Part shown: positions 1-7,873 of the stretch, one piece after another | How positions within the stretch are numbered: position 1 is the first letter of the stretch | Layout of the letters: every line of letters begins with the position of its first letter | Notes under the pieces: model-generated | Told to the model about the DNA's origin: nothing | Database searches by the model: none | Seen by the model: only the letters and a program-made list of their open reading frames with translations | Made by a program: the position numbers and the translations under genes | Assembly: GCA_030432565.1 (NCBI GenBank) | Contig: JAUIGV010000017.1 | Span: forward strand, 42,908-106,907 | DNA from: Verrucomicrobiia bacterium | GTDB lineage: Bacteria; Verrucomicrobiota; Verrucomicrobiia; Verrucomicrobiales; Akkermansiaceae | DNA length: 64,000 nucleotides | Reading direction: 5' to 3'

Positions 1-1
1 C

Positions 2-1699
2 GAACTAATTTGGGATGGCACAGCGCTGACGACAGCCCCCATTATCACTAAAATTCCTTCCTATACCTTTGGAGGGCAGGGCTTGATAAGCGAAGATCTT
101 AATGGCGATGGCACTTTAGATCTCATCGTCACCACACATGGCCCGGATAGGGTCAACGATGGTGCAACAGATGAAATATTTTGGCTTCAAGACTCTGTGG
201 GAGGCCCATACGAGACCATTCGGAATCCCATCACAGAACCGTCCTATTCGCAGACCGTGATCGGAGCGTCCGATATCGATGATGATGGGATGATCGATCT
301 CCTTACATACGAAACAAGAAGAGGTTCCCAAAGGCCGGGGAGCCTTGCTCTTTGGAAAAACTCGAATGAGGGGGAAGCATTTAACAAGTCATACCTCCCT
401 GGAAAAAACTCAGTGTTAAGGCTTCTAAAAACCATCGAAACCGATGCCTCACTGGCTGCGCTTGGTGGTGAATTTGCCAGCCATGATTGGCCACTTGGAA
501 AACCAGGCTTTCTGGTCGCCCGCAACATCCAGCCCGAGTCACCGGATGGAAGTTATCAATCGGCGATCAGCTATCTCCTCCAAGATCAGACAGGGCAATT
601 TACGGCGGTGGATCAGTTCACCTTCAATGGCAACTGGTTGGGGACGAACTTTTTTTACCAGGATCTCAATAATGACGGAATCAAGGATCTCCTGTATTCC
701 CTCAATCGGAACCAGCTCGACGCCGAATCTGGCGGCAGTGGTATTTTTGTGCAATTCGGCGATGGCAATTCATTTGGCCCGAGCACTCTCCTCGTCAATC
801 TTAAACATGCCACCTTGGCTGCCCCGCCGGTCGATTTTGATGGAGACGGAGATCTCGACCTTCAAATCCTTCAAATCACCCCACCTCTCCCAAGAGTAAC
901 GTTCGAGTATTCCTGGGCAGAAAACGAGTCCTGGAAGTTCGAAACTCTTAATCCGCTGGATGATTATAACGATTTGATTTTCGAACCTTATTCAGAAGAC
1001 GCGGTCACAATGCTCGACCTGGATGACAACGGTGACCTCGACCAGGTCTTCTGGATACCAACCGACAGGGTCTCGGGATTTAACCGCCTGAGTTGGAAGG
1101 AAACGAAGAACCCCGACCAACCGGTCCCGGAAGAAATTGCCTATCTCGAAAGGCTCTTCGCAGAGTCTTTCGCATTTCCGAGATGGGCCCTCCGGGATTC
1201 GCATCTCCTCGCGGATCTCGATAATGATGGCGTCAAAGATCTGGTCGTCGGATCCAAATTTTTTTCCCGGCTCGAATGGTTTAAAATCACCAAGGCCACC
1301 CAACCACCCGCCTACACAGCTTGGGCAACCTCAAAAGGTGTCACCGGTCACTCGGCCTCTCTCCTCGCTGACTGGGATGGCGATTCATGGACGAACTGGG
1401 AAGAGTTCGCCTTCGGATCAGATCCAAATCAAATAGACCCAAACCATCCGGGAAGACCCCAAATATCAGTCAAGGAGGCCGGACCGACCCTGACTTTTAG
1501 CAGGAGACGAGACGCCGCAAACGACGGAATCATTTATCAACACATTCAAAGCACCAACCTTCGCTCCTGGGCATCTTGGATCCCAGCTGAAGCTCATCTG
1601 GCTCCAATCGATGAAGGCTATGAAAAGGTCTCGATCCCGCTGGATCGGCCACGGGGATTCTTTCGTGTCCAGCCCATGCTGCCCGCAGGAGATCAGTAG
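2..1699 (+). CDS. FG-GAP/VCBS-repeat secreted protein, 5' end outside window
   Basis: The reading frame is open from base 2, so the true start lies upstream; the first in-window start codon is a TTG at 83. The protein carries several repeats of the type DLNGDGxxDL (near bases 101, 280, 836, 1015 and 1210), the calcium-binding loop pattern of FG-GAP/VCBS beta-propeller blades. These blades usually form extracellular adhesive or ligand-binding domains. The last 80 or so residues form a separate module ending in GFFRVQP, similar to the ends of other secreted proteins in this window. It is convergent with the sialate esterase gene, with only 15 bp between the stop codons. Function beyond surface exposure cannot be told. 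Any signal peptide would be outside the window. Confidence 0.85.
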   Translation, partial: ELIWDGTALTTAPIITKIPSYTFGGQGLISEDLNGDGTLDLIVTTHGPDRVNDGATDEIFWLQDSVGGPYETIRNPITEPSYSQTVIGASDIDDDGMIDLLTYETRRGSQRPGSLALWKNSNEGEAFNKSYLPGKNSVLRLLKTIETDASLAALGGEFASHDWPLGKPGFLVARNIQPESPDGSYQSAISYLLQDQTGQFTAVDQFTFNGNWLGTNFFYQDLNNDGIKDLLYSLNRNQLDAESGGSGIFVQFGDGNSFGPSTLLVNLKHATLAAPPVDFDGDGDLDLQILQITPPLPRVTFEYSWAENESWKFETLNPLDDYNDLIFEPYSEDAVTMLDLDDNGDLDQVFWIPTDRVSGFNRLSWKETKNPDQPVPEEIAYLERLFAESFAFPRWALRDSHLLADLDNDGVKDLVVGSKFFSRLEWFKITKATQPPAYTAWATSKGVTGHSASLLADWDGDSWTNWEEFAFGSDPNQIDPNHPGRPQISVKEAGPTLTFSRRRDAANDGIIYQHIQSTNLRSWASWIPAEAHLAPIDEGYEKVSIPLDRPRGFFRVQPMLPAGDQ

Positions 1700-1714
1700 G
1701 AAATGGTGCGCCCC

Positions 1715-3667
1715 CTACTTCCCGGCTTTCGCTTTCTCGAGTTCCTTCCTCTTGGACTCTTCCCAGGCTTTTTTGTCCTTTAAGAATCTCTCCTTAAGAT
1801 TGGCCAAAGTCGCTTCGGCTTCCTGAATTTGTCGCTCGGTGTCTCCCAGCTCGAGCTCCTTACGGACCTTACCGTTGAGCTGACGCCGATAGCTGTTGAC
1901 GTCGGCTCCTTCTGGAATTGGAAAGGACACCGGAATCTCCTCCTGCCGCCAGTCGTCACTCCGCTGAGTCGCCAGCGGGATTTGACGTGCGCTCGTCAGG
2001 TTGGACATCGGGTTACGTGCCCAGGCATAGCGGTAGTGTTCCGGTTCGGCGACGTGCGGGCTGCTCAAAACGAGGATGTTCCGCTTCACCCGGGGACGAT
2101 TGCGGTTGTCCACCCCGTCCGTGCCATAATCGATCACCGCCGGATAAAATCGACGATCTTTCCCCGCGATTGCAAAGCCCAGCATCCTGCCATCGCTGTC
2201 ATCTTTCGTCCGGATCTCCGTCGACATCATCAAAGTCATTTTTCCGTCTTCCTTCTTCACCTCCCGAATCGTAGGCGGCAGCCAGAACTCATCATTCAAG
2301 ACTCCATATTGAGTCGCCATGGCCCACTTCGCGGCACGCTCGCCAACCGGCACTTTGATCTGGGGATGATACCAACTCTTACGAAAATCGTACGAACTCG
2401 CAAAGCCAATCGTCTTGTCACCGGCCTTCTGAAAATCGAGGAAGGTTTGATATTGCGCTTCTCTTATTCCGGGACCGGCATCGTTCATGGGTTTAAGAAA
2501 ATTCTCCTCCGTCTGCGGTTCGCCGGCCGAACACAACGAAATGATGCAGAACGGCAATTCAGGATCATTGAAAGCCGCACGCCATGAGGTGATCATCTTT
2601 CCGAAGACCTGGTAATACATTCTCGCTCCCGCCGAACCGGCAAAACAATTGTTGTATCCCTGATGAAAAACCGCGCCTTTCACCGAGAGGCCCTCCATTG
2701 GCGAAATCATCCCCGCATAACAATATCCCGGACGATTGTGATCGGCCTTCGGCCCCGGTCGCAAATCCGATGGCGGCTTGCTGTCCGCAGGCAAGGGCTT
2801 GCCGTCCTTCTCCGCCTTTTCTTTCTTACGTTCAAAATTTTTGATGCGCCCTTCAAGATCGGCCTTGGCATCGTAGGCCGCAATCTTCTCATTCCACTCC
2901 GCAAGCTTCGCCTGCGTCTCTTCCCCCTTGATTTGCTTCATGACATCCTCCGGCGTCCACGACTCAACCGTGGTTCCACCACGGGAAGCATCGATCAAGC
3001 CAATGGGAACCTCGGAGGCCTTGTGAACACGGCGCCCGAAAACATAACCGATGGCCGAGAATTCCTTCACAGTTTCCGGCGTGCAAACCTCCCAATATCC
3101 TTTGCGAAAGTGACGGCTGGACCAGCTGCTGTATTCGTAAAGACCCTCGAAGCTCTTCACCGCTTCAAATCCTTTTCCCTGCGGAACAGTCAGCAATCGG
3201 ATCTCCGGATAATTCGCCGAAGCAATCTCCATTGCTCCGTCATCCACCTTTGCCAACTCAAATTCCATATTACTCTGACCTCCCAACACCCAGACATCGC
3301 CCACAAGAATATTCTCCAAGGTGATGGTCTTATCCTTACCTTTGGCAACCAGGTTCTGCGGATCCCTGCTGGCCGGCTTGGCCATCAACGTCGCCGCCCA
3401 GGCGCCCTTTTGATCAGCAACAGTCAAAAGTGATTCACCCCGAAAGAAGATCGTCACCTTCTCCCCCGGAGCAGCCCAACCCCAGATCCTAACAGGCTTG
3501 TCCCGCTGCAAAACCATGTTGCTTTGGAAGGCATTGCTCAAACTGAGCCCCTCACCAATGGCGGGAACCTCCACCACGTTTTCACGCGGCATTTTTTGAG
3601 CGGAAAGCAAACCTCCCGACACGATCGTCAGCGAGACACATAGGATTGGGAAAAAACGATTCTTCAT
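1715..3667 (-). CDS. Sialate O-acetylesterase family protein (SASA domain)
   Basis: A secreted SGNH-fold esterase expected to remove acetyl groups from sialic acids or other acetylated glycans. The start at 3667 is chosen because the next residues, MKNRFFPILCVSLTI, form a clean signal peptide; an upstream ATG at 3739 would add 24 residues with no such feature. The nucleophile motif GGQSNM (Ser132) opens the SASA domain, and the C-terminal half contains WYHPQIKVPVGERAAKWA, where the catalytic His is expected. The last 50 or so residues are a charged coiled coil rich in E, K and R, which is not part of the esterase fold. The gene stands alone, and no sialic acid catabolism genes are nearby. It may act on O-acetylated polysaccharide in general. 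Confidence 0.88.
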   Translation of the reverse strand: MKNRFFPILCVSLTIVSGGLLSAQKMPRENVVEVPAIGEGLSLSNAFQSNMVLQRDKPVRIWGWAAPGEKVTIFFRGESLLTVADQKGAWAATLMAKPASRDPQNLVAKGKDKTITLENILVGDVWVLGGQSNMEFELAKVDDGAMEIASANYPEIRLLTVPQGKGFEAVKSFEGLYEYSSWSSRHFRKGYWEVCTPETVKEFSAIGYVFGRRVHKASEVPIGLIDASRGGTTVESWTPEDVMKQIKGEETQAKLAEWNEKIAAYDAKADLEGRIKNFERKKEKAEKDGKPLPADSKPPSDLRPGPKADHNRPGYCYAGMISPMEGLSVKGAVFHQGYNNCFAGSAGARMYYQVFGKMITSWRAAFNDPELPFCIISLCSAGEPQTEENFLKPMNDAGPGIREAQYQTFLDFQKAGDKTIGFASSYDFRKSWYHPQIKVPVGERAAKWAMATQYGVLNDEFWLPPTIREVKKEDGKMTLMMSTEIRTKDDSDGRMLGFAIAGKDRRFYPAVIDYGTDGVDNRNRPRVKRNILVLSSPHVAEPEHYRYAWARNPMSNLTSARQIPLATQRSDDWRQEEIPVSFPIPEGADVNSYRRQLNGKVRKELELGDTERQIQEAEATLANLKERFLKDKKAWEESKRKELEKAKAGK

Positions 3668-3949
3668 TGGTGGATTCATGGACTTAAGAAAGAAGTGAGC
3701 CCGTTGGAAAGTACAACTCCCCCAACGACCTACCCGCAAATGAGTATTTCAGGCTTCTGGCTTCACTGAAAGCTCACCGACGATTTGGACCAACCGGGTT
3801 TCCCTGAGGGGTCGTCTGCAAAATGCCAAACGACACCTTGGTCATCCGGGAAAACAATTCCGGCCGTACTCCGGCGGACCCACAATCATAAAGAAGATCG
3901 AAACTGAGCGATTCAGCCTCATTCGTTCCGGAGGACTACCGGGATCCTT

Positions 3950-4378
3950 CTACATAGCAAGCTGCGTGACATTGATCAGCACAAGATAACGACCGGCTTT
4001 CCCCACAAAGGTCAGAATCCAAAATAAGGTGAAGTTGACCCTCATCACTCCGGCCAAAAAGGTAAGGGCATCTCCGCCAACCGGAGCCCATGCCAGAAGA
4101 AGGGACCAGACTCCATACTTTTGAAACCACTCCTGCGCGCGGGAAAGTTTACCAACCTTAAAAGGAAACCATCTTCGGTCCTGATATCCTTCAAGATAAC
4201 GGCCAAGGACCCAATTCGCAGCCGAACCGAGGGTATTCCCAAGCGACGCAACCAGCCATATCCAAACCCATTCTTCGGGGCGGTCAACCACCATGCTGAC
4301 GACAATCACTTCTGAGTAAAAGGGAAGAATCGTCGCAGCAAGGAAAGCCGCTCCAAACATGAGGAGATAGGCTGTCAT
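3950..4378 (-). CDS. YqaA/DedA-like membrane protein (SNARE-associated family)
   Basis: A small integral membrane protein of 142 residues. It has an N-terminal hydrophobic helix with TILPFYSEVIVV, a central segment GNTLGSAANWVLGRYL, and WAPVGGDALTFLAGVMRV before the last helix. These match the SNARE-associated/YqaA subgroup, short relatives of the DedA flippases that move undecaprenyl phosphate or phospholipids. The start codon overlaps the stop of the upstream C26-hydrolase gene (ATGA), so the two are almost certainly cotranscribed. A coupling between a membrane lipid or solute transporter and the amidoligase cassette is inference only. Substrate unknown. Confidence 0.82.
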   Translation of the reverse strand: MTAYLLMFGAAFLAATILPFYSEVIVVSMVVDRPEEWVWIWLVASLGNTLGSAANWVLGRYLEGYQDRRWFPFKVGKLSRAQEWFQKYGVWSLLLAWAPVGGDALTFLAGVMRVNFTLFWILTFVGKAGRYLVLINVTQLAM

Positions 4379-5085
4379 TCCTCACCCTCGGGGATCAAGG
4401 TTTCAGCAACGCTGCCTCGTGCACGACGCACCAGCTCCGTAAAAATATTTCGCTGCCTCTTCACATAAAACAGATATTCAGGATGCCATTGCACCCCGAC
4501 AAGCCAAGGATGGGAACTTGCTTCGATGGCCTGAACAAAAGAATCCAAATCCCTCGCGACCACACGGGCTCCTTCTCCAAGGCGGTCGATTGCCTGATGG
4601 TGAAGACTGTTGATCCGCCACCGGTCGCAATCCATGGCCTCTCGAAGATGACCATCTGATTCAGCTACAGCAGTCTTTCTTGGCAAAAGAGTGCGTCGAT
4701 TCGAAGTGCGTTTTCGGAGCGGACGGATACTCGGGAAAAGAGATCCCCCGAGCACGACATTGATCAGCTGGGCACCCCGGCAGATTCCAAGAATCGGAAG
4801 GTGCGTATCGAGAGCATGTTGAATCATCTCAATTTCAAATTGATCCCGCTTCCGGTCAATTCGGCTGTGACCGCTGCTCTCTCCGTCGTACAAGTCCGCA
4901 TCAATGTCACTGCCCCCGCCGATGATAACAGCCTTGAAGCGTTCCTTTTCGTGACTTCGGAAATTTGACGGAGTAAGTCGAACAGCCTTGCCACCGGCAA
5001 CAAAGACTGAAAAACGTGTCGCCCACCACGCAATCGGGAAACGGCCATCCGAACCAGTGACAGCTATGAGTGGACGTTCAGCCAT
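4375..5085 (-). CDS. C26-family glutamine amidotransferase-like hydrolase
   Basis: A class I glutamine amidotransferase-fold hydrolase of the gamma-glutamyl-GABA hydrolase (peptidase C26, PuuD-like) family. The nucleophile elbow GICRGAQLIN places Cys102, and GVQWHPEYLF supplies His201 and Glu203, so the triad is intact. The start at 5085 (MAERPLIAV) is preferred because it begins directly at the first beta strand; an in-frame ATG at 5106 is possible. It overlaps the 3' end of the amidoligase gene upstream and the YqaA-like gene downstream. C26 enzymes cut gamma-glutamyl amide bonds. Next to an amidoligase it could trim, edit or reverse the bond that the ligase makes. The substrate is not shown by the sequence. 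Confidence 0.88.
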   Translation of the reverse strand: MAERPLIAVTGSDGRFPIAWWATRFSVFVAGGKAVRLTPSNFRSHEKERFKAVIIGGGSDIDADLYDGESSGHSRIDRKRDQFEIEMIQHALDTHLPILGICRGAQLINVVLGGSLFPSIRPLRKRTSNRRTLLPRKTAVAESDGHLREAMDCDRWRINSLHHQAIDRLGEGARVVARDLDSFVQAIEASSHPWLVGVQWHPEYLFYVKRQRNIFTELVRRARGSVAETLIPEGEE

Positions 5086-6104
5086 TGTTTCACATCCTCC
5101 TTCCAAGAATGGTATTCCGAAGAAAAATACCCTCCCGCACGACTTCGGCGATAAGCTTCACAGACGACTTTAAGCCGATGCGGATCTTCCGCAAGGGATT
5201 CGACCTCCTGCCAGTCATTCCAACTACACCAAATGCCCCAAGCGGGATTATCAATATCACTGTTGGGCAAGCGGTAGTGCAGGGTCGGGCGCTTGCGGAT
5301 CTTCTCCTTGGGTAAAGATTCCACGACCTTCGACTCATCGAGAAACGCAAACATGGGGAGCATATCGAGTATCCGGTTCCGGCTCGGGTTATGCTCAAGA
5401 TAATCATCAATCAATTGACCCAGCGATGGTGAGTAATTCTCCGCTAAAATCAAATCTTCGTATGCGCCGGCATAGCTGCGAATAAACGGGGAGAACTTTC
5501 TGCTGTAGACAATGTCCTCCCTGTCCTCCAGCCAAGCCTGCAGACAAACAAACGCCCTCAGATAGGTTAGGATCGTCCCGGCTTCCAGATCCGGAAGTTC
5601 GAGATTCAGGTGCAGACCAAACGCGGCAAACAAAGCCTGTCGGCTGCCATTGGCTCCGCGGCTCCGCAGGGCATCCACGATCCAATCCAATTCACCAAGG
5701 CGGGCAAATGGCAAGGGAGGTGAGATCACTTCACAGGGAATTAGATTCCTCATCAAGGCCTGAATCGTATCAGCCGCAAGGTGCTCAAATTCACGCATCC
5801 AGTCCCCGCCCTCCTCGGAATCATCCCGGTGAAGCTTTTGCAGATATTCGAAGTCCAAATCCACCTTGAAATCCCCCAGCACCGTCCCCTCCACCCTAAA
5901 TTCGTAATCCGAAATTCGATCAATGGTTCCCCCGTAGTGGGCCACCAACTGGGCTGCGATCACCGGCAGTTCGACCCCCGACATCTCGATCTCCACCCCG
6001 ATACGGCGGGGTGAACCGTCTAGGCCACTCAACCGGCCAGGCATCCGGTAGCAAGGTCGATCGGGCTGGCCGGAATTGCGTTCGTGGGAATCACTTGCGG
6101 ACAT
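5064..6104 (-). CDS. Putative amidoligase (Amidoligase_2, GCS/GS-like fold)
   Basis: An ATP-dependent carboxylate-amine ligase candidate related to glutamate-cysteine ligase and glutamine synthetase. The first beta strand carries RIGVEIEMSG (residues 35-43), the ExE metal-binding signature. Later come GLHLNLELPDLEAG, a His/Asn strand typical of the family, and RPTLHYRLPNSDIDNP near the C-terminus, characteristic of Amidoligase_2. The start at 6104 (MSASDSHERN) is chosen; the frame extends upstream but that part looks non-coding. The gene overlaps the C26-hydrolase gene by about 20 bp, forming the ligase/GATase pair recognised in comparative genomics as a predicted peptide-like amide-bond system. 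The acceptor and donor are unknown. It is divergent from the gene at 6367. Confidence 0.85.
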   Translation of the reverse strand: MSASDSHERNSGQPDRPCYRMPGRLSGLDGSPRRIGVEIEMSGVELPVIAAQLVAHYGGTIDRISDYEFRVEGTVLGDFKVDLDFEYLQKLHRDDSEEGGDWMREFEHLAADTIQALMRNLIPCEVISPPLPFARLGELDWIVDALRSRGANGSRQALFAAFGLHLNLELPDLEAGTILTYLRAFVCLQAWLEDREDIVYSRKFSPFIRSYAGAYEDLILAENYSPSLGQLIDDYLEHNPSRNRILDMLPMFAFLDESKVVESLPKEKIRKRPTLHYRLPNSDIDNPAWGIWCSWNDWQEVESLAEDPHRLKVVCEAYRRSRAGGYFSSEYHSWKEDVKQWLNVHS

Positions 6105-6366
6105 CAACTTAAAATGAAAGGGAGAAAACCAGAGCAGCCAAACCATTAACCATCCCTTCGGCAACCTAAGCGGGCGCGAGCAGAAACGACAAGCATCAAG
6201 ACGCCGGCAATGATCGAAACAACCAGATTTTCCCCCGAGACCGAAGGCCGCGACCTCGTCGCCCGACTCCCCCCAAAAAACGAGCGCGGCCGCCCCGGAC
6301 TGCGTCACCTCTCCTGGCAAGAAATTACTGGGGAAAGCTCATCCCATCAGGTAGCTTGCGAGGGAC

Positions 6367-7071
6367 ATGAAAGGCCTCCTTCTTCTTTCCCTATTTTGCG
6401 TAAGCATTCAGTTTGCGACGGCCTGGTCACCGGTCTCTCCCTACCAGCATGTCGTTTCGAGGGGTTCGTTCTTTTTCGTCATGCTTCCCACCCAGTATGA
6501 GAAAAAGGACGGCAAGTTCGTCGAATCCGACGGCCCAAGCGGAACGTCCTATCGCGTGACGTGGAAGGGTAAGATTAAGAAAATGTGGTCGATCAAAAGC
6601 TTCTACGCCTTTCCCGGAGACATTCACCTCTCATCGGATGGCAAATCGGTCGCCCTCTTCCGTAACCAATTCCTGGGACAAGACGGAACTTTCTTTAACG
6701 ACCCTGATTCAAATTCAGTTTTAAGGATTTACCGCAAAGGGAAGTTGGTCGCTGACTTCGAAGCGAAAGACCTGATGACCGACTTGAAAAAGGGCATCGT
6801 CCCAACGCTCTTTGGAATTCAATACGGCTGGCAAAATCAGGACCTTCACAGAACACAACTCGGCCCCAGCAGAAAACACTTCGTCACCACCGAAACCGAA
6901 GGACGGCCTGGAATGATCGAACACCCCGACGTCCTCCAGTTCGCCACCTTCGAACGTATCCTTTTCCTCATTGATTCAAAAACCGGAGTGGTCGTCTCGC
7001 GGAATCCGATTCCGAAAGAACAAAAGGAAGAAGAAATAACGGATTCCAGCATCGATCCGTTCGCCGAGTAA
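6367..7071 (+). CDS. Secreted protein of unknown function
   Basis: A 234-residue protein starting with a good signal peptide, MKGLLLLSLFCVSIQFATAWS. I do not recognise a named domain. The mature part contains HLSSDGKSVALFRNQFLG followed by VLRIYRKGKLVADFEAKDL. This looks like beta-propeller-like or WD-type strands, in which a value is displayed along a sequence of beta hairpins. The C-terminus is acidic (KEEEITDSSIDPFAE). It is divergent from the amidoligase cassette across a 262 bp gap that must hold both promoters, and convergent with the ion channel gene. The coding call rests on the signal peptide and on the lack of a competing frame. Confidence 0.75.
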   Translation: MKGLLLLSLFCVSIQFATAWSPVSPYQHVVSRGSFFFVMLPTQYEKKDGKFVESDGPSGTSYRVTWKGKIKKMWSIKSFYAFPGDIHLSSDGKSVALFRNQFLGQDGTFFNDPDSNSVLRIYRKGKLVADFEAKDLMTDLKKGIVPTLFGIQYGWQNQDLHRTQLGPSRKHFVTTETEGRPGMIEHPDVLQFATFERILFLIDSKTGVVVSRNPIPKEQKEEEITDSSIDPFAE

Positions 7072-7174
7072 TGCCAACCGCACCGCGAGGGAGTGGCCGA
7101 TGGCATGAGTTGGGGACTCCGTAGGATTCCTGTCTGATCTTGCTCGCTGCTGGTAGGCGCCTGGGATGCTCAGG

Positions 7175-7867
7175 TCATGGAGCTGCCTCAGAATCCCGGG
7201 AATCTTCCCGGTGCGGGATCAGTGTTGCGATGAAGATCGCCAAATAAAGGGTGCCGCAAATGGCTTCGAGTGCAGAAAGGATACGAGTGAACGGAGTAGT
7301 CGCAGTGATGTCTCCATAGCCGAGCGTGGTCATAGTCACAAAGCTGAAGTAAAGAAGAGCTCCATTTTCATCGGTCGCCCGCTCGCCGCCGCTGGTGACA
7401 AAGGAGCCGGCTCCACTCAAGTGGCAGATGGCATAAAGATTGGCCCAAAGCATTCCCAAAATGAGGTATCCACAAATCCCCGCCAGCAGCTTATCGGTTT
7501 GATCGCTCGTCTTACTTTTGAGGGAAAATCGCACCACGGTGACAAGCATCAGCGCTTGCAGCAGAAGGACCAACCAACGGGAAGCGAGAAGGAGGACGAC
7601 ATTATCCGGTATCATTTCCGAAAGGACGCCCAGCAAAACCATGGGGACACAAAGACCACCAAATAGCTTCAACCAAAAGCGGCTGCTGGCGAGCAGAAAT
7701 CCTCCGAGACAAAACACTCCCAAATAAGACGACCAAAGAATGCCCGAGATCCATGGGTCGCCGGTGGCCGATTGACTCCCACTAATTATAATGAGAGCCA
7801 GAAGCGTGACCAGCAGGACCAAAGATCTCAGGCGAAACCATTTCTGAAAAAGAGGAAACGCTGACAT
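7175..7867 (-). CDS. Ion channel protein with K+-type selectivity filter (Ion_trans_2)
   Basis: A membrane protein of 230 residues. The pore region FSFVTMTTLGYGDITATTPF (filter TLGYGD at residues 181-186) is the signature of potassium-selective channels, followed by a last helix LSALEAICGTLYLAIFIATLI. Ahead of the pore I see about five hydrophobic stretches (near 13-30, 42-60, 68-84, 90-112, 125-148), so it is longer than a minimal two-helix channel. No cytoplasmic RCK/TrkA ligand domain follows. The start codon lies 6 bp after the stop of the RND pump gene, so it is the last gene of that operon. A role in balancing charge or membrane potential during proton-driven efflux is inference. Confidence 0.88.
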   Translation of the reverse strand: MSAFPLFQKWFRLRSLVLLVTLLALIIISGSQSATGDPWISGILWSSYLGVFCLGGFLLASSRFWLKLFGGLCVPMVLLGVLSEMIPDNVVLLLASRWLVLLLQALMLVTVVRFSLKSKTSDQTDKLLAGICGYLILGMLWANLYAICHLSGAGSFVTSGGERATDENGALLYFSFVTMTTLGYGDITATTPFTRILSALEAICGTLYLAIFIATLIPHREDSRDSEAAP

Positions 7868-7873
7868 GCCGGT

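Noticed and set aside
1829..2587. A 252-codon frame opposite the sialate esterase gene
   Set aside because: No start context or domain; the esterase has signal peptide and GQSN motif on the other strand.
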